A stretch of 64,000 nucleotides of DNA from Bdellovibrio sp. 28-41-41 (GCA_002256935.1 NCGL01000016.1:1-64000), one strand, 5' to 3'; shown: positions 28,439-40,839, counted from the stretch's first letter. The notes: a model not told the origin generated them from the sequence alone. Made by a program: numbers and translations.

Positions 28439-31400
28439 TTGAGAGATTTATTAAACTTTTTCGATAAACCAAAAGATCCACTTTCGTTTGACTCGGTACG
28501 AGTGTCTTTGGCTTCACCTGAAATGATCAGAGAATGGTCATACGGCGAAGTTAAAAAGCCAGAGACAATCAATTACCGTACGTTCAAACCAGAGCGTGAT
28601 GGTCTTTTCTGCGCGAAAATCTTTGGGCCAATCAAAGATTACGAATGCTTATGCGGTAAATACAAACGAATGAAATACCGTGGCGTCGTGTGCGAAAAGT
28701 GTGGCGTTGAAGTAACTCAAACTAAAGTCCGTCGTGAGCGTTTAGGCCATATCGAATTAGCGACTCCTGTTGCTCATATTTGGTTCTTGCGTTCATTGCC
28801 TTCACGTATCGGTAACTTACTGAATCTTTCATTGAAAGATGTTGAAAAAGTACTTTATTGTGAAGCGTATGTTGTTATTGACCCTCAAGACACTCCACTT
28901 GAAGAAGGTAGCGTATTGTTAGAAGAAGCTTACCAAGCGGCTCTTAATGAATACGGTCCAAGCTTCCGTGCTGGCATGGGCGGCGAAGCGGTTCGTGAAC
29001 TTTTAAGAAAAATCGATCCTGAATATCTATCTAAAAAATTACGCATGGAAATCCGTGAAACGAAATCTGATGCGCAAATTAAAAAATTATCTAAACGTTT
29101 GAAAGTTGTTGAAGCTTTCAAAATCTCTATCAACAAGCCAGAATGGATGATGCTTGAGGCTCTACCCGTATTGCCTCCAGATTTACGTCCTCTAGTTCCT
29201 CTTGATGGTGGCCGTTTTGCGACGTCAGATCTAAATGATCTTTATCGTCGTGTTATCAACAGAAATAATCGTCTACGTCGTCTACAAGAGCTAAACGCTC
29301 CAGACATTATCATCCGTAATGAAAAACGTATGTTACAAGAAGCGGTTGATGCGTTACTAGATAACGGTCGTCGCGGTAAAACATTCACTGGTCCAAACAA
29401 ACGCCCTCTTCGCTCACTTTCTGATATGTTAAAAGGTAAGCAAGGTCGTTTCCGTCAGAACTTACTTGGTAAACGCGTTGACTACTCTGGTCGTTCGGTT
29501 ATCGTAGTTGGTCCTAACTTGAAATTGCACCAATGTGGTCTTCCTAAGAAAATGGCTTTGGAATTATTCAAGCCATTCGTTTACAACAAATTGGAAGAAA
29601 AAGGTTTTGCGACTACAATCAAACAAGCTAAGAAACTAGTTGATCAAGAAACAGTAGAAGTATGGGATATCTTATCAGATGTAGTTAAAGAACATCCGGT
29701 CATGTTAAATCGTGCACCTACTCTTCACAGACTAGGTATCCAAGCTTTCGAACCTTTATTACATGAAGGTAAAGCGATCCAATTACATCCACTAGTTTGT
29801 ACTGCGTTCAACGCCGATTTCGACGGTGACCAAATGGCCGTTCACGTTCCGTTGTCAGTAGAGGCTCAGGTTGAAGCACGAGTTCTTATGATGTCGACTA
29901 ATAACATCCTAAGCCCCGCCAATGGTAAACCAATTATCAATCCATCTCAGGACGTTGTCTTGGGTCTATACTGGTTAACTCGTACACGCCCTGGTGCTAA
30001 GGGAACTGGAAAAAGCTATTCTTCAGTTCAAGAAGCTCAGTACGCACATGAAACTGGTATTGCGGATCTACAATCGGTTTGTAAAGTTAAAATTAACGGT
30101 AAAGTAGAACAAACCTCTATCGGACGCGCGATCATGTCAGATGTGGTACCTAAAGAAGTTCCATTTGCTGAAGTGAACACGGTGATGACTAAAAAATCTA
30201 TCGCCGGTCTTATCGATAAAACATTCCGTCTTGCAGGCGCTAAAGCAACTTGTATCCTAGCTGATAGAATTATGGAATTGGGTTTCAAATACTCAACAGC
30301 TGCCGGTATGTCGATTTGTATCGATGATATGATTATTCCAGAATCTAAAAACCAAATGATCAAAGACGCTCAAACTCAAGTTGAAGAAATTCAACATCAG
30401 TACGACGAAGGTTTGATCACAGATGGTGAACGCTACAATAAGGTTGTGGATATTTGGGCCCAGACGGGTGACAAAGTTGCCAAAGAAATGATGAACCAAA
30501 TTGAAAAACAAAAGTTCGTCATCGATGGTAAAGAAACAATCGAGCCATCATTCAACTCGATCTTCATTATGGCTGACTCCGGAGCCCGGGGTTCTGCGAA
30601 TCAGATCAGACAGCTCGGTGGTATGCGTGGTTTGATGGCAAAACCATCAGGCGAGATCATCGAAACACCAATCACGGCGAATTTCCGTGAAGGTTTGACG
30701 GTTCATCAATACTTCATTTCTACTCACGGTGCTCGTAAAGGTTTGGCCGATACAGCATTGAAAACTGCGAACTCAGGATACTTAACTCGTCGTCTAGTTG
30801 ACGTTGCTCAAGACGTAGTTGTTTCTGAAATCGATTGCGGAGTTGATGATGGATTAGAAGTAACTCCATTATTTGAATCTGGCGAAATTATTCAGCCATT
30901 ATCTGATCGTATCTTAGGTCGTACAGCTCAACGAGACATCCTCGATCCTGCGACAGGAAAAGTTCTTGTAAAAGCTAACGATGAAATTGATGAAGCGGCA
31001 ATTAAGCGTATCGACGCTGCCAGTGTCGAAAAAGTTGAAATCCGATCTGCATTAACGTGTAAAACTCAACGTGGCGTTTGCGTAAAATGTTACGGCCGTG
31101 ATTTAGCTCGTGGTGCGACTGTTAACTTAGGTGAAACAGTTGGTATTATCGCAGCTCAGTCTATCGGTGAGCCAGGAACACAGTTAACTATGCGTACATT
31201 CCATTTGGGTGGTGCGGCTTCTCGTGCGGTTGAACAATCGGTTCATACATCACGTTATGATGGTATTTTGAAACTTCACAATGTTCAGTCAGTAGTTAAC
31301 AAAACTGGTAAATTAACAGTTCTAAATCGTAACTGTGATGCATTGGTTATTGATGATACTGGTCGTGAGCGTGAACGATTTAAACTAGTTTACGGTGCGA

Positions 31401-32560
31401 TCCTTAACTACAAAGAAGGTGACAAGGTTCAAAAAGGATCTGTAGTTGCTGAGTGGGATCCATACTCAAATCCAATTATCTCTGAAGTAACAGCGACTGT
31501 TCAATATGTAGGTATTGAAGAAGGCTCGACTATGACAGAACAAGTGGATGCGGTGACTGGTTTCGCTACGAAAGTTATCACTGAATCTAAATCTTCTGAT
31601 AACAAGCCAACGGTAGCGTTGCTTGATAAGAGCGGAAAACTATTAAATCTTCCAGGTCGTGATATCCCGGCACGTTACTTGATTCCAGTTGGCGCACAAT
31701 TACTTGTGATCGACGGACAAGAAGTATTTGCGGGTGATGTGATCGCGAAGATCCATAGAGAAACTTCTAAAACAAGAGACATCACCGGGGGTCTTCCTCG
31801 TGTTGCTGAATTGTTTGAAGCTCGTAAACCAAAAGAGGCAAGTATCATCTCTGAAATCGATGGATACGTAACTTTCGGTAAAGACGTTAAGGGTAAACAA
31901 CGAGTGATCGTGACTCCAGATGTGGGCGAGCAACGTGAATACTTGATTCCAAAAGGTAAACACGTTGGTGTTCGTGAAGGTGAATTCGTTCGCGCGGGTG
32001 AACCATTAATGGATGGTCCAACGAATCCACATGATATCCTTGCAGTATTAGGTGAAAAAGAATTATCTGCATACTTAACAAACGAAATCCAAGAAGTTTA
32101 TCGTCTACAAGGTGTTAACATCAACGATAAGCACATTGAGACCATCGTTCGTCAGATGTTGCGTAAAGTAGAAATCGTAGACGCTGGTGACACTCGCTTC
32201 TTGGCGGGCGAGCAAGCTGAAAAGTTTTCATTAAATCTTGAAAACCAACGTGTACTTCAAGAAGGTGGCGTTAAAGCAACGTTCAAGCCTTTATTGCTAG
32301 GTATCACTAAAGTTTCATTGAGCACTGAAAGTTGGATTTCTGCGGCGTCATTCCAAGAGACTACAAAAGTTCTTACGGATGCTGCAATTAATTCAAAAAC
32401 GGATCATTTACGTGGTCTAAAAGAAAATATTATCATGGGTCGCTTGATTCCAGCTGGAACAGGTCTATCCGCATACAAGCGTTGGAAAGTAATCATTACT
32501 GAAGACGAAGAAATGGAAATGGAAGCCGCTCTTCCTGGCATGACAATGTCAGCAAGATAG
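28439..32560 (+). CDS. rpoC: RNA polymerase beta' subunit
   Basis: It starts at TTG with GAGG upstream; the start MRDLLNFF is the normal one. The 1373 residues (E. coli 1407) carry the catalytic NADFDGD, the N-terminal zinc ribbon ([18 protein letters not shown]) and the second zinc site [13 protein letters not shown]. It lies 17 bp after rpoB. Confidence 0.99.
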   Translation: MRDLLNFFDKPKDPLSFDSVRVSLASPEMIREWSYGEVKKPETINYRTFKPERDGLFCAKIFGPIKDYECLCGKYKRMKYRGVVCEKCGVEVTQTKVRRERLGHIELATPVAHIWFLRSLPSRIGNLLNLSLKDVEKVLYCEAYVVIDPQDTPLEEGSVLLEEAYQAALNEYGPSFRAGMGGEAVRELLRKIDPEYLSKKLRMEIRETKSDAQIKKLSKRLKVVEAFKISINKPEWMMLEALPVLPPDLRPLVPLDGGRFATSDLNDLYRRVINRNNRLRRLQELNAPDIIIRNEKRMLQEAVDALLDNGRRGKTFTGPNKRPLRSLSDMLKGKQGRFRQNLLGKRVDYSGRSVIVVGPNLKLHQCGLPKKMALELFKPFVYNKLEEKGFATTIKQAKKLVDQETVEVWDILSDVVKEHPVMLNRAPTLHRLGIQAFEPLLHEGKAIQLHPLVCTAFNADFDGDQMAVHVPLSVEAQVEARVLMMSTNNILSPANGKPIINPSQDVVLGLYWLTRTRPGAKGTGKSYSSVQEAQYAHETGIADLQSVCKVKINGKVEQTSIGRAIMSDVVPKEVPFAEVNTVMTKKSIAGLIDKTFRLAGAKATCILADRIMELGFKYSTAAGMSICIDDMIIPESKNQMIKDAQTQVEEIQHQYDEGLITDGERYNKVVDIWAQTGDKVAKEMMNQIEKQKFVIDGKETIEPSFNSIFIMADSGARGSANQIRQLGGMRGLMAKPSGEIIETPITANFREGLTVHQYFISTHGARKGLADTALKTANSGYLTRRLVDVAQDVVVSEIDCGVDDGLEVTPLFESGEIIQPLSDRILGRTAQRDILDPATGKVLVKANDEIDEAAIKRIDAASVEKVEIRSALTCKTQRGVCVKCYGRDLARGATVNLGETVGIIAAQSIGEPGTQLTMRTFHLGGAASRAVEQSVHTSRYDGILKLHNVQSVVNKTGKLTVLNRNCDALVIDDTGRERERFKLVYGAILNYKEGDKVQKGSVVAEWDPYSNPIISEVTATVQYVGIEEGSTMTEQVDAVTGFATKVITESKSSDNKPTVALLDKSGKLLNLPGRDIPARYLIPVGAQLLVIDGQEVFAGDVIAKIHRETSKTRDITGGLPRVAELFEARKPKEASIISEIDGYVTFGKDVKGKQRVIVTPDVGEQREYLIPKGKHVGVREGEFVRAGEPLMDGPTNPHDILAVLGEKELSAYLTNEIQEVYRLQGVNINDKHIETIVRQMLRKVEIVDAGDTRFLAGEQAEKFSLNLENQRVLQEGGVKATFKPLLLGITKVSLSTESWISAASFQETTKVLTDAAINSKTDHLRGLKENIIMGRLIPAGTGLSAYKRWKVIITEDEEMEMEAALPGMTMSAR

Positions 32561-32569
32561 GACCTATTT

Positions 32570-32605
32570 AGAACCCGCTTGCAAAAAACAGCGGGTTCTA
32601 TAATA
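32570..32605 (+). terminator. Hairpin after rpoC
   Basis: A perfect 10 bp stem AGAACCCGCT/AGCGGGTTCT starting 9 bp after rpoC. There is no clean T-run, so termination may be partial. Confidence 0.5.
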
Positions 32606-32644
32606 GATCTTATACAGATTTTATCATGTCCCTAAAGTTAGGTC

Positions 32645-32673
32645 TTGACGGGCATTGTTGATTTAGATATTTA
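32645..32673 (+). promoter_or_regulatory. Probable promoter of the rpsL-rpsG-fusA operon
   Basis: TTGACG, 17 bp spacer, TATTTA, about 25 bp before the rpsL start and downstream of the rpoC hairpin. Confidence 0.55.
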
Positions 32674-32697
32674 AGCGTAGATTTTGAAGGAGAAAGT

Positions 32698-33072
32698 GTG
32701 CCAACTATTAATCAGTTAATCAAACGTGAGAGAGTTCAACAAAAGAGCCAGACTAAGTCGCCTGCATTGGCTTCGTGCCCTCAAAAAAGAGGCGTTTGCA
32801 CTCGTGTTTATACGACAACTCCAAAGAAACCCAACTCAGCATTACGTAAAGTGGCAAAAGTTCGTCTTTCTAATGGTTATGAAGTTATCTCTTACATCCC
32901 AGGTATCGGTCACAACTTACAAGAGCATAGCGTTGTTCTTATTCGTGGCGGCCGGGTAAAAGATCTTCCGGGTGTTCGTTACCATATCGTCCGCGGCGTT
33001 CTTGACTTACAAGGCGTTAACGGAAGACTAAGAAGCCGTTCTAAATACGGTACTAAACGCCCTAAGAAATAA
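32698..33072 (+). CDS. rpsL: Ribosomal protein S12
   Basis: It starts at GTG with AAGGAGA. The 124 residues include the decoding-site loops [11 protein letters not shown] and [14 protein letters not shown], the wild-type streptomycin-sensitive residues. First gene of the str operon. Confidence 0.98.
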   Translation: MPTINQLIKRERVQQKSQTKSPALASCPQKRGVCTRVYTTTPKKPNSALRKVAKVRLSNGYEVISYIPGIGHNLQEHSVVLIRGGRVKDLPGVRYHIVRGVLDLQGVNGRLRSRSKYGTKRPKK

Positions 33073-33108
33073 TTAGAATTACAGTTTAGAAACAAGGAAT
33101 ATTGAAAC

Positions 33109-33582
33109 ATGTCTAGAAGAAAAAAAACGTTTAAACGTGAAATTATCCCAGATCCAGTTTACCGCGATTTAGTTTTCGCAAAGTTCATCAACAAGATGAC
33201 TATTCAAGGTAAAAAAGCGACTGCTCAAAGTCTTTTCTATGGAGCTCTTGATGAGCTTAAGGGTAAAGTACCTAATGAAGAGCCAGTAAACGTTTTGAAA
33301 AAAGCTATTGAAAATACTAAGCCATCTATCGAAGTGCGTTCACGCCGCGTAGGTGGAGCTACATACCAAGTTCCAGTTGATGTTCGTCCAACTCGTCGTC
33401 TTTCTTTAGCGATGAAATGGTTGATCGATTTCTCACGTAACCGTGGTGAAAAGAATTTTGCTAAGCGTTTAGCTGGTGAAGTTTTAGATGCATACAACAA
33501 CAAAGGTAATGCGATCAAAAAACGTGAAGATGTTCACAAGCAAGCTGAAGCCAACAAGGCATTCTCTCACTACAACTGGTAA
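33109..33582 (+). CDS. rpsG: Ribosomal protein S7
   Basis: Protein of 157 residues that nucleates assembly of the 30S head. It has the conserved [16 protein letters not shown] and [13 protein letters not shown]. In E. coli S7 represses the str operon. It is followed 5 bp later by fusA. Confidence 0.98.
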   Translation: MSRRKKTFKREIIPDPVYRDLVFAKFINKMTIQGKKATAQSLFYGALDELKGKVPNEEPVNVLKKAIENTKPSIEVRSRRVGGATYQVPVDVRPTRRLSLAMKWLIDFSRNRGEKNFAKRLAGEVLDAYNNKGNAIKKREDVHKQAEANKAFSHYNW

Positions 33583-33587
33583 TATTG

Positions 33588-35693
33588 ATGTCCGCTAAAG
33601 GGCCCAATTCAGATAAAGAATTATTCTACAGCAGAAATATCGGAATTGCGGCTCACATCGACGCTGGTAAAACTACCACGTCTGAACGAATCCTTTTCTA
33701 CTCAGGTAAAAATCATAAAATAGGCGAAGTCCATGACGGTAATACGACCATGGATTGGATGGTTCAAGAGCAAGAGCGTGGTATCACAATCACGTCGGCC
33801 GCTACTTCGTTAATCTGGAAAAATTATAAAATTAATCTCATCGATACTCCGGGACACGTAGACTTTACTATCGAAGTTGAGCGCTCTCTTCGCGTTCTTG
33901 ATGGCGCTGTCGCTGTATTCGATGCTGCCAATGGTGTCGAGCCTCAATCTGAAACTGTTTGGCGCCAAGCGAACAAACACAAAGTTCCTCGCATTTGCCT
34001 TATTAATAAAATGGACAAGGTCGGCGCCGATTTTTTCATGTCTGTTAAATCTATCGAATCGAAACTAGCCGCAAATCCAATACCAGTGCAAATTCCATTT
34101 GGTGCAGAAGATAAGTTCACCGGTGTGATTGACCTTTTGGATATGAAGCTTTTCTTGTGGGAAGACTCGTCTTCAAAAATGGGTGATACTTATAAAACAG
34201 TTGATATCCCTGCTGAAAATCTTGAGGAAGTGAAATCATTCCGCGGTAAGGTCATTGAAAAAATTGTCGAACTAGATGATGCGCTACTTGAAACATACTT
34301 AAATGGTGGCGATCTTACTTTAGAACAGTTGAAAGCCTCTTTAAGAAACTCAACTTTAAAATTGAAAGCATTCCCGGTGTTCTGCGGCTCTGCATTTAAA
34401 AACAAAGGCATTCAGCCTCTTCTTGATGGCGTTATTGATTACTTACCATCTCCACTGGATCGCGAAGTGGTTTATGGAACCTCACTGCATACGAGTGAGC
34501 CGATAGAGATTAAAGTTAATTCACAGGATCCTTTCTGCGGCTTGGCATTTAAAATTGCAAATGACCCCTTCTCTGGAAACTTGACATACGTGCGTGCCTA
34601 CGGTGGCCAGTTAAATGTTGGCGATACGGTAATGAATCCTCGTCTGAACAAGCGCGAAAAAATTCAAAAGCTTTTAAAAATGCATGCTAATCACAGAGAG
34701 GAAATCCAATCTCTAAGTGCCGGTGATATCGGCGCGGTGATTGGCCTTAAGCTTTCGGGTACGGGCGATACCCTTTGTAGCGACAAACGCGTGGTTTCGC
34801 TTGAGTCGATTAAATCTCCTGAACCAGTGATTTCATTGGTGGTTGAGCCGAAATCTTCAAGCGACCAAGAGAAAATGATCGCCGCTCTTCAAAAGCTGGA
34901 AAGAGAAGATCCATCATGTCGTTTGAAAACTGACCCAGAAACCGGTCAGACTCTGCTATACGGTATGGGTGAATTACATTTAGAAATTTTACTAGATCGT
35001 CTAAAACGCGAATTTAAAATTGCAGTAAATACAGGTAAGCCTCAGGTTTCCTATCGAGAAGTTATTACAAAATCAGCTAACGCTAGTTATACATTCGAAC
35101 GTGAAATTGCCGGAGAGGGTCATTACTCTAGGGTGGATCTTAAGATCGAGCAGATTGCTTACGATAAGGGCCTTGAGTTTAAGTCGAACCTGTCTTTAAC
35201 AAAAGACTTCACTCAAGATATTCTCAAAGCTGTAGAAGATGGTTTCCGTGAATCAGCAGAAGTTGGCGTTAAAGCCGGTCTTCCTTTAATTGGTATCAAA
35301 TGCACGTTAATAAGCATCGACCTCAGAAAAGAGGCTTTATCTGAGTTAGCATTTAAGACGGCGACCATGTATGCATTTAAAGAGGCGCTAAAGACTGCTG
35401 CGTGCGAGTTAGTAGAACCCATCTTCAAGGTTGAGGTTAATTGCCCTGAGTCCTACACGGGCGGCGTAGTGAGCGATATTAATGCTCGCCGTGGTAAAAT
35501 TAACTCGATCGAAATGAAGAGCCAGGGCATTCAAGTTATCTCTGCCGAGATTCCCCTTGAGAAACTCTTTGGTTACGCAACGGACGTCAGAAGCTTGAGC
35601 CAGGGGCGCGCTAGCTTCTCAATGGAATTTTTTCAGTACGCGTCTGTGAACCCGAAAATTTTGGCAGAAATACTAAATTCACTCGGTCGTTAA
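33588..35693 (+). CDS. fusA: Elongation factor G
   Basis: Translocase GTPase of 701 residues (E. coli 704). G1 is [10 protein letters not shown]3 DTPGHVDF and G4 NKMDK, followed by domains II-V. The ATG is chosen over a TTG three bases upstream; neither has a clear ribosome site, so coupling to rpsG is likely. The domain IV tip reads [14 protein letters not shown]. The tuf gene that usually follows is absent. Confidence 0.97.
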   Translation: MSAKGPNSDKELFYSRNIGIAAHIDAGKTTTSERILFYSGKNHKIGEVHDGNTTMDWMVQEQERGITITSAATSLIWKNYKINLIDTPGHVDFTIEVERSLRVLDGAVAVFDAANGVEPQSETVWRQANKHKVPRICLINKMDKVGADFFMSVKSIESKLAANPIPVQIPFGAEDKFTGVIDLLDMKLFLWEDSSSKMGDTYKTVDIPAENLEEVKSFRGKVIEKIVELDDALLETYLNGGDLTLEQLKASLRNSTLKLKAFPVFCGSAFKNKGIQPLLDGVIDYLPSPLDREVVYGTSLHTSEPIEIKVNSQDPFCGLAFKIANDPFSGNLTYVRAYGGQLNVGDTVMNPRLNKREKIQKLLKMHANHREEIQSLSAGDIGAVIGLKLSGTGDTLCSDKRVVSLESIKSPEPVISLVVEPKSSSDQEKMIAALQKLEREDPSCRLKTDPETGQTLLYGMGELHLEILLDRLKREFKIAVNTGKPQVSYREVITKSANASYTFEREIAGEGHYSRVDLKIEQIAYDKGLEFKSNLSLTKDFTQDILKAVEDGFRESAEVGVKAGLPLIGIKCTLISIDLRKEALSELAFKTATMYAFKEALKTAACELVEPIFKVEVNCPESYTGGVVSDINARRGKINSIEMKSQGIQVISAEIPLEKLFGYATDVRSLSQGRASFSMEFFQYASVNPKILAEILNSLGR

Positions 35694-35701
35694 AAAAAAC
35701 A

Positions 35702-35730
35702 TTGACTTATTCTCTCAATTTGTAAATATT
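35702..35730 (+). promoter_or_regulatory. Probable promoter of the S10 operon
   Basis: TTGACT and AATATT with a 17 bp spacer, directly after fusA. A leader of about 130 bases follows before rpsJ, where L4 autoregulation acts in E. coli; no L4 structure was verified. Confidence 0.45.
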
Positions 35731-35864
35731 CACGAATCCTGAAAATATGCCTACAGAAAGTTCCCTCACTTCTTATTTGGGGATCAAGCTTTTGATGGGG
35801 CTAAATCAGTGAAGAAACGCGTAGAAATAAAGTACACAAAAAGTACATTAACACAGAGAGTGCT

Positions 35865-36182
35865 ATGAACAGTCAAAAAATTAGAATCAGGCTAAAAGCC
35901 TTTGATCATAAGTTGCTTGATCAATCTACAAAAGAAATCGTGGATACTGCTAGAAGAACTGGCGCGAAAGTCGCTGGACCGATCCCTCTTCCAACTCGTA
36001 TCAACCGCTACACAGTTCTTCGTTCGCCACACGTTGATAAAAAATCTCGTGAGCAGTTCGAAATCAGAACTCATAAGCGTATGTTAGATATTTTGGAGCC
36101 AACTCAGCAAACGATCGATCAATTGATGAAACTAGATCTGTCTGCGGGTGTAGACGTAGAAATTAAACTATCTGCCAAGTAG
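35865..36182 (+). CDS. rpsJ: Ribosomal protein S10
   Basis: Protein of 105 residues (E. coli 103). It has the conserved [14 protein letters not shown], the long hairpin loop GPIPLPTRI and YTVLRSPHV. It packs in the 30S head and also acts with NusB in antitermination. First gene of the S10 operon. Confidence 0.98.
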   Translation: MNSQKIRIRLKAFDHKLLDQSTKEIVDTARRTGAKVAGPIPLPTRINRYTVLRSPHVDKKSREQFEIRTHKRMLDILEPTQQTIDQLMKLDLSAGVDVEIKLSAK

Positions 36183-36192
36183 GGTGTGAAAA

Positions 36193-36837
36193 ATGTCTTC
36201 TGAAAACAATTTAAAACTTAATTCAATTTATGCCTTCAAAGAAGGTATGTCGACTGTGTTTGATGAATCAGGCACTGCGATTCCTGTAACTATCCTTAGA
36301 TATGCTCCATGGTATGTATCTCAAGTTAAAACTGTAGATAACGACGGATATCAAGCATTGCAATTGGCTTGCGAGCCAAGAAAGCAGAAAAATTCTAACA
36401 AGCCTGATATGGGTCATTTCAAAAAAATGGGCCAAGAGACTTCGTTCAAATTCGTACGCGAAGTTCGCGTTGATAACTTGGGTGAAGTTAAATTAGGCGA
36501 CCAATTAACTTTGGAATCTCTGATCAAAGGTGACGTAGTGAAAGTAACTGCGAAATCTAAAGGTCACGGTTTTGCTGGTTCAGTAAAACGTTGGGGTTTT
36601 GCCGGCGGTCCTGCGACTCACGGTTCTAAATTCCATAGACAGCCGGGTTCAAGCGGTAACAGAACATGGCCAGGTCGCGTAATGCCAGGTAAGAAATTCC
36701 CAGGTCATTGGGGTGATGCAACTATCACTGTTAAAAATTTAAAAATCGTAGATGTTAACTTGGATGAAAATGTTGTTCTTGTAAGAGGAGCTGTTCCTGG
36801 AGCAAGAAATACCCTAGTTAAATTGGTTAAGGTGTAG
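36193..36837 (+). CDS. rplC: Ribosomal protein L3
   Basis: Protein of 214 residues (E. coli 209). The loop that reaches the peptidyl-transferase centre is present (GGPATHGSKFHRQPGSSG, then PGRVMPGKKFPGHWG). The N-terminal extension MSSENNLKLNSI is a little longer than usual. Confidence 0.98.
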   Translation: MSSENNLKLNSIYAFKEGMSTVFDESGTAIPVTILRYAPWYVSQVKTVDNDGYQALQLACEPRKQKNSNKPDMGHFKKMGQETSFKFVREVRVDNLGEVKLGDQLTLESLIKGDVVKVTAKSKGHGFAGSVKRWGFAGGPATHGSKFHRQPGSSGNRTWPGRVMPGKKFPGHWGDATITVKNLKIVDVNLDENVVLVRGAVPGARNTLVKLVKV

Positions 36838-36840
36838 AGT

Positions 36841-37476
36841 ATGAGTAGCTTAGAAGTAACTAATCTAGACAATAAAAAAGTTGGAGCCGTTGAAGTTCCT
36901 GCGTTTATCGCGACTGAAGAGTTTAACGATAACCTGGTTCATTCGGTAGTGAAATGGCAATTGGCTGGTAAACGTCAAGGTACTGCGATGACTAAAACTA
37001 AAGGTTTTGTCAGCGGCGGTGGTAAAAAGCCATTTAAACAAAAAGGAACAGGTAATGCTCGTCAGGGTTCTACTCGTTCTCCGTTAATGCCAGGCGGAGG
37101 AACAACATTTGGTCCTCAACCGCGCGATTATTCTTTCACTATGCCAAAGAAAATGAAAAAGACCGCTCTTAGAATGGTTCTTTCTTATTTAATCAGAAAC
37201 AACAAAGTTAAACTTGTTGATACATTGGCGACTGACGGAAAAACAAATAAATTAAACAAGCAATTAACTGGTTTTGGTTTTAAAAAAGCTGTTCTTTCAG
37301 ATCTTTCTGAAAATACAAAGCTGAACCAAGCTTCAAAAAACTTGCAAAACTTTAAGTTTCTACCGAGTGGTGCAGTGAACGTATTTGATTTATTAAAATA
37401 CGACGCTTTGATCATCTCTAAAGCTTCATTTGAAGACCTAAGTAAGAACTTAGTTACTACTAAGGAGCAACAATAA
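36841..37476 (+). CDS. rplD: Ribosomal protein L4
   Basis: Protein of 211 residues. The tunnel loop is KGFVSGGGKKPFKQKGTGNA followed by GSTRSPLMPGGG. In E. coli L4 also represses the S10 operon. Its stop overlaps the rplW start (TAATG). Confidence 0.97.
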   Translation: MSSLEVTNLDNKKVGAVEVPAFIATEEFNDNLVHSVVKWQLAGKRQGTAMTKTKGFVSGGGKKPFKQKGTGNARQGSTRSPLMPGGGTTFGPQPRDYSFTMPKKMKKTALRMVLSYLIRNNKVKLVDTLATDGKTNKLNKQLTGFGFKKAVLSDLSENTKLNQASKNLQNFKFLPSGAVNVFDLLKYDALIISKASFEDLSKNLVTTKEQQ

Positions 37477-37754
37477 TGAAGAATTTAGAACTTTATCCTT
37501 TAATCACTGAAAAAAGTGCTAAGTATTCTGACTATTCAACATACGTTTTTAGAACGAATGCTGATTACGATAAAACTATGATCAAAGATTTTTTAGAAAA
37601 TAGATTTTCTATTAAAGTAAAAGGTATCAGAACTGCCATTTTCTCTAGGAAAGCGACAAACAAAAGAACTAACAAGGTTAAATCTTCTTATTTCAAAAAA
37701 GTTTTCGTTAAAGTAGATAGCGGCGTTAAGATTCCATTGTTTGAGGGTGTATAA
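37476..37754 (+). CDS. rplW: Ribosomal protein L23
   Basis: Protein of 92 residues (E. coli 100). The start [11 protein letters not shown] is conserved. It sits at the tunnel exit, where trigger factor and SRP dock. It is coupled to rplD by an overlapping stop/start. Confidence 0.96.
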   Translation: MKNLELYPLITEKSAKYSDYSTYVFRTNADYDKTMIKDFLENRFSIKVKGIRTAIFSRKATNKRTNKVKSSYFKKVFVKVDSGVKIPLFEGV

Positions 37755-37756
37755 AA

Positions 37757-38575
37757 ATGGGTATCAAAATATTTAATCCGACTTCGGATGGTCGAAGAGG
37801 AATGACAGGTTACGATTTTTCTGAAATCACTAAAACTGAACCAGAAAAAGCATTAACGATGAAATTGAAACGTAGTAGCGCTCGTAACAATTACGGTCGT
37901 ATTACTATGCGCCACCAAGGTGGCGGTAGCAAAAAACTTTACCGTATCATTGATTTCAAACGTAATAAATTTGATGTTGATGCTAAAGTAGCGGCGATCG
38001 AATACGATCCATACAGAACAAGTCGTATTGCTCTTATCCACTACATTGATGGATTGAAAGCGTACATCTTGGCTCCCATCGGTTTGACTGTTGGTGACAC
38101 TGTTACTTCAAGTGAAAAAGCCGATATTAAACCAGGTAACTGCTTACAGCTTAAGAACATCCCGGTTGGTACAACAATTCACAATATCGAATTGCGTCCA
38201 GGTAAAGGTGGTCAAGTTTGTCGTGGTGCTGGTGCAAGCGCTGTTCTTGTAGCTAAAGACGAAAAATATTGCCAAGTTAGAATGCCATCAGGCGAAGTTA
38301 AACAGGTATTGACTGTTTGCCGCGCTTCGATCGGACAAGTTGGAAATACTGACAACGAAAATATCAACCTAGGTAAAGCGGGTCGAAATCGTTGGAGAGG
38401 TATCCGTCCTTCTGTTCGCGGTATGCACATGAATCCGGTGGATCATCCATTGGGCGGTGGTGAAGGCGTTGGTAAGGGACATCATCCCGTAACTCCTTGG
38501 GGGCAGCCTTGTAAGGGTTATAAAACTCGTAATTCTAAACGAACTAACTTCTCGATCGTGAAAAGGCGCAAATAG
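37757..38575 (+). CDS. rplB: Ribosomal protein L2
   Basis: Protein of 272 residues (E. coli 273). It has the conserved [16 protein letters not shown], the [13 protein letters not shown] loop with the catalytic-region histidine, and the basic tail. It is essential for subunit joining and peptidyl transfer. Confidence 0.98.
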   Translation: MGIKIFNPTSDGRRGMTGYDFSEITKTEPEKALTMKLKRSSARNNYGRITMRHQGGGSKKLYRIIDFKRNKFDVDAKVAAIEYDPYRTSRIALIHYIDGLKAYILAPIGLTVGDTVTSSEKADIKPGNCLQLKNIPVGTTIHNIELRPGKGGQVCRGAGASAVLVAKDEKYCQVRMPSGEVKQVLTVCRASIGQVGNTDNENINLGKAGRNRWRGIRPSVRGMHMNPVDHPLGGGEGVGKGHHPVTPWGQPCKGYKTRNSKRTNFSIVKRRK

Positions 38576-38583
38576 GAGATATT

Positions 38584-38877
38584 ATGGCTAGATCGCTAAA
38601 AAAAGGTCCTTTTGTAGACCATCACTTGTTAAGTAAAATTAAAAACGCCGTTGATAAAAACGACAAAAAAGTTATCAAGACATGGTCACGTCGATCTGTA
38701 ATCTTACCGGATTGCATCGGCTTAACATTCGCGATTCACAACGGTAAAAAGTTTGTTCCTTTATATGTAACAGAAAACATGATCGGTCACAAATTCGGGG
38801 AGTTCGCTCCTACACGAGTTTTCAATGGTCACGCTGAAAAGAAAGCGGCAGCTCCAGCAGCAGCTGCTAAGAAATAG
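38584..38877 (+). CDS. rpsS: Ribosomal protein S19
   Basis: Protein of 97 residues. The core is normal ([39 protein letters not shown]). The C-terminus carries a short Ala/Lys tail ([13 protein letters not shown]) where E. coli has only a few residues. Confidence 0.97.
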   Translation: MARSLKKGPFVDHHLLSKIKNAVDKNDKKVIKTWSRRSVILPDCIGLTFAIHNGKKFVPLYVTENMIGHKFGEFAPTRVFNGHAEKKAAAPAAAAKK

Positions 38878-38885
38878 GGTGTAAG

Positions 38886-39218
38886 ATGGAATCTAAAGCG
38901 TCATTAAGATTTGCAAGAGTCGGTTCGCAAAAAGCAAGATTAGTTGCTGATGTGATCCGTGGTAAGAAAGCAGATAATGCAATTAAACTTCTTACTTTTA
39001 TGAATAATAAATCAGCTGGTTTGTTTAAGAAACTAGTTGAATCAGCGGTAGCTAATGCTGATTTCAAAAAGACAATGGACGTAGACAAGTTATTTGTAAA
39101 AACTGTTTTCGTTGATCAAGGTCCAAGTTTGAAACGTTTCCGCCCAAGAGCGCAAGGTCGTGCTTTCGGTGTTAAGAAAAAAACTAGTCACTTGAACGTT
39201 GTTTTAGAGGAGAGATAA
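38886..39218 (+). CDS. rplV: Ribosomal protein L22
   Basis: Protein of 110 residues, as in E. coli. It has the tunnel-lining beta-hairpin [17 protein letters not shown], where macrolide-related changes map. It lies 1 bp before rpsC. Confidence 0.97.
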   Translation: MESKASLRFARVGSQKARLVADVIRGKKADNAIKLLTFMNNKSAGLFKKLVESAVANADFKKTMDVDKLFVKTVFVDQGPSLKRFRPRAQGRAFGVKKKTSHLNVVLEER

Positions 39219-39219
39219 A

Positions 39220-39885
39220 GTGGGACAAAAAGTTAACCCCGTAGGCTTTCGTGTTGGTGTTATCAGAACGTGGGAATCTCGTTGGTACGCTAAAGGCAAA
39301 AAGTTTTTCGACAATCTTCATGAAGATCTTAAACTAAGAGACTTTTTGAAATCTAAGCTTAAGCACGCAGGTGTTGCTAAGATCGAAATCGAACGCGCCG
39401 CTGAAAAATTAAAAATTATTATTCAAACAGCTCGTCCAGGTATTGTTATCGGTAAAAAAGGAACAGGCATTGATTCTTTAAAAGCCGAAGTGCAAGCGCT
39501 GACTAAGAGCGAAGTATTCTTGAACATTCAAGAAGTGAGAAAGCCAGATTTGGATTCTCAACTAGTAGCTGAAAACATTGCAATGCAATTAGAGAAACGT
39601 GTTTCTTGGAGACGTGCGATGAAGAAAGCTTTAGCTGCCGGCGTAAAAGGCGGAGTTAAAGGTATTAAAATTAGAGTATCTGGTCGTTTAGATGGAGCGG
39701 AAATCGCGAGATCTGAATGGTACAATCAGAAGAGTGTTCCTTTGCATACATTAAGAGCGGACATCGATTATGGAACTGCGGAAGCGTTGACTTCATACGG
39801 TATCATCGGCGTTAAAGTATGGATTTACAAAGGTGACATCCTATCTACAAGAGAGATTCAGGAGGCTGGTCGTGTTAAGTCCTAA
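39220..39885 (+). CDS. rpsC: Ribosomal protein S3
   Basis: It starts at GTG with GAGGAGA. The 221 residues contain a KH domain ([20 protein letters not shown]) and the C-terminal domain at the mRNA entry site. Its 3' end overlaps rplP by 14 bp. Confidence 0.98.
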   Translation: MGQKVNPVGFRVGVIRTWESRWYAKGKKFFDNLHEDLKLRDFLKSKLKHAGVAKIEIERAAEKLKIIIQTARPGIVIGKKGTGIDSLKAEVQALTKSEVFLNIQEVRKPDLDSQLVAENIAMQLEKRVSWRRAMKKALAAGVKGGVKGIKIRVSGRLDGAEIARSEWYNQKSVPLHTLRADIDYGTAEALTSYGIIGVKVWIYKGDILSTREIQEAGRVKS

Positions 39886-40279
39886 GCGCGTAAAATGGAG
39901 AAAGCAGTTTATTGGCCGTAGCCATGGACTTGCTCACAGGGGTTCAACGCTAGATTTCGGAGATTTTGGTCTTCAGGCGGTTGAACACTCGAAATTAACA
40001 GCGAGACAACTAGAGGCGGGTCGTATTGCGATCTCTCGAAGTATCAAGCGTGGCGGAAAAATGTGGTGCCGCGTGTTCCCTAATCTTCCAGTAACAAAAA
40101 AACCTGCTGAAACTCGCATGGGTAGCGGTAAGGGTAATCCAGAACTATGGGTAGCTCAAATTCTTCCAGGTCGCATCCTGTTTGAATTAGACGGTGTAAC
40201 TGCTGAACAAGCAAAAGAAGCCTTCACAAGAGCAGCTCACAAGTTCCCATTTAAAACACGTTTTATCCAAAGAGATTAA
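39872..40279 (+). CDS. rplP: Ribosomal protein L16
   Basis: It starts at GTG 39872 inside the rpsC end, with CAGGAGG upstream, giving 135 residues (E. coli 136). The family start [12 protein letters not shown] fixes the choice. It contacts tRNA elbows; the conserved MGSGKG and the Arg-rich N-terminus are present. Confidence 0.97.
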   Translation: MLSPKRVKWRKQFIGRSHGLAHRGSTLDFGDFGLQAVEHSKLTARQLEAGRIAISRSIKRGGKMWCRVFPNLPVTKKPAETRMGSGKGNPELWVAQILPGRILFELDGVTAEQAKEAFTRAAHKFPFKTRFIQRD

Positions 40280-40280
40280 T

Positions 40281-40595
40281 ATGAAAGTATCTGAATTTAA
40301 AGGCATGTCTAAGGACGAATTAAAAAAGAACCTTGGCAAAAAAACTGAAGAGCTTTATGAGCTTAAAGTTAAGAATAAGTTAGGTCAGTTGGCAAACCCA
40401 CTACAGATCCGTGGTCTTAAAAAAGACATCGCACGCGTTTTAACGGTTTTGAACTCAACTACTGGTAATAAATCCACTGAGGTTACAACTAAGGCGACTA
40501 AAGCAGCAAAACCTGCTAAGACAGCTAAAAAAGTAACTACAGCTAAAGCTAAAGTGAAAAAAGCAGGAGCAGCTCGTGCAACAACAAGAAAGTAA
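40281..40595 (+). CDS. rpmC: Ribosomal protein L29 with long basic tail
   Basis: Protein of 104 residues, whereas E. coli L29 has 63. The first 65 residues are a standard L29 ([38 protein letters not shown]). The extra 40 residues are Lys/Ala/Thr-rich ([19 protein letters not shown]), resembling a histone-like tail. It contains the ribosome site and start of rpsQ near its end. Confidence 0.95.
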   Translation: MKVSEFKGMSKDELKKNLGKKTEELYELKVKNKLGQLANPLQIRGLKKDIARVLTVLNSTTGNKSTEVTTKATKAAKPAKTAKKVTTAKAKVKKAGAARATTRK

Positions 40596-40833
40596 GAAAA
40601 TGGAACTTACTGGCGAAGTAGTAAGCACTAAAATGGCTAAGACAATTAGCGTTTTGGTTACTCGCTTGGTTAAGCATCCAAAATACGGAAAGTTCGTTAA
40701 GAAATCATCAGTGTTTAAAGCACATGATGAAAAACAAGAATGCAAAGTTGGCGAAAAAGTGACTATTCAAGAGTCTCGTCCTCTAAGCAAAACTAAACGT
40801 TGGACTTTAGTTAAGAAAGTAACGTTGGGGTAA
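40576..40833 (+). CDS. rpsQ: Ribosomal protein S17
   Basis: It starts at GTG with GGAG seven bases upstream inside rpmC, giving 85 residues; an ATG at 40600 would remove eight. OB-fold protein with [16 protein letters not shown] and [13 protein letters not shown]. It overlaps rpmC by 20 bp. Confidence 0.95.
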   Translation: MQQQESKKMELTGEVVSTKMAKTISVLVTRLVKHPKYGKFVKKSSVFKAHDEKQECKVGEKVTIQESRPLSKTKRWTLVKKVTLG

Positions 40834-40839
40834 TATTAT

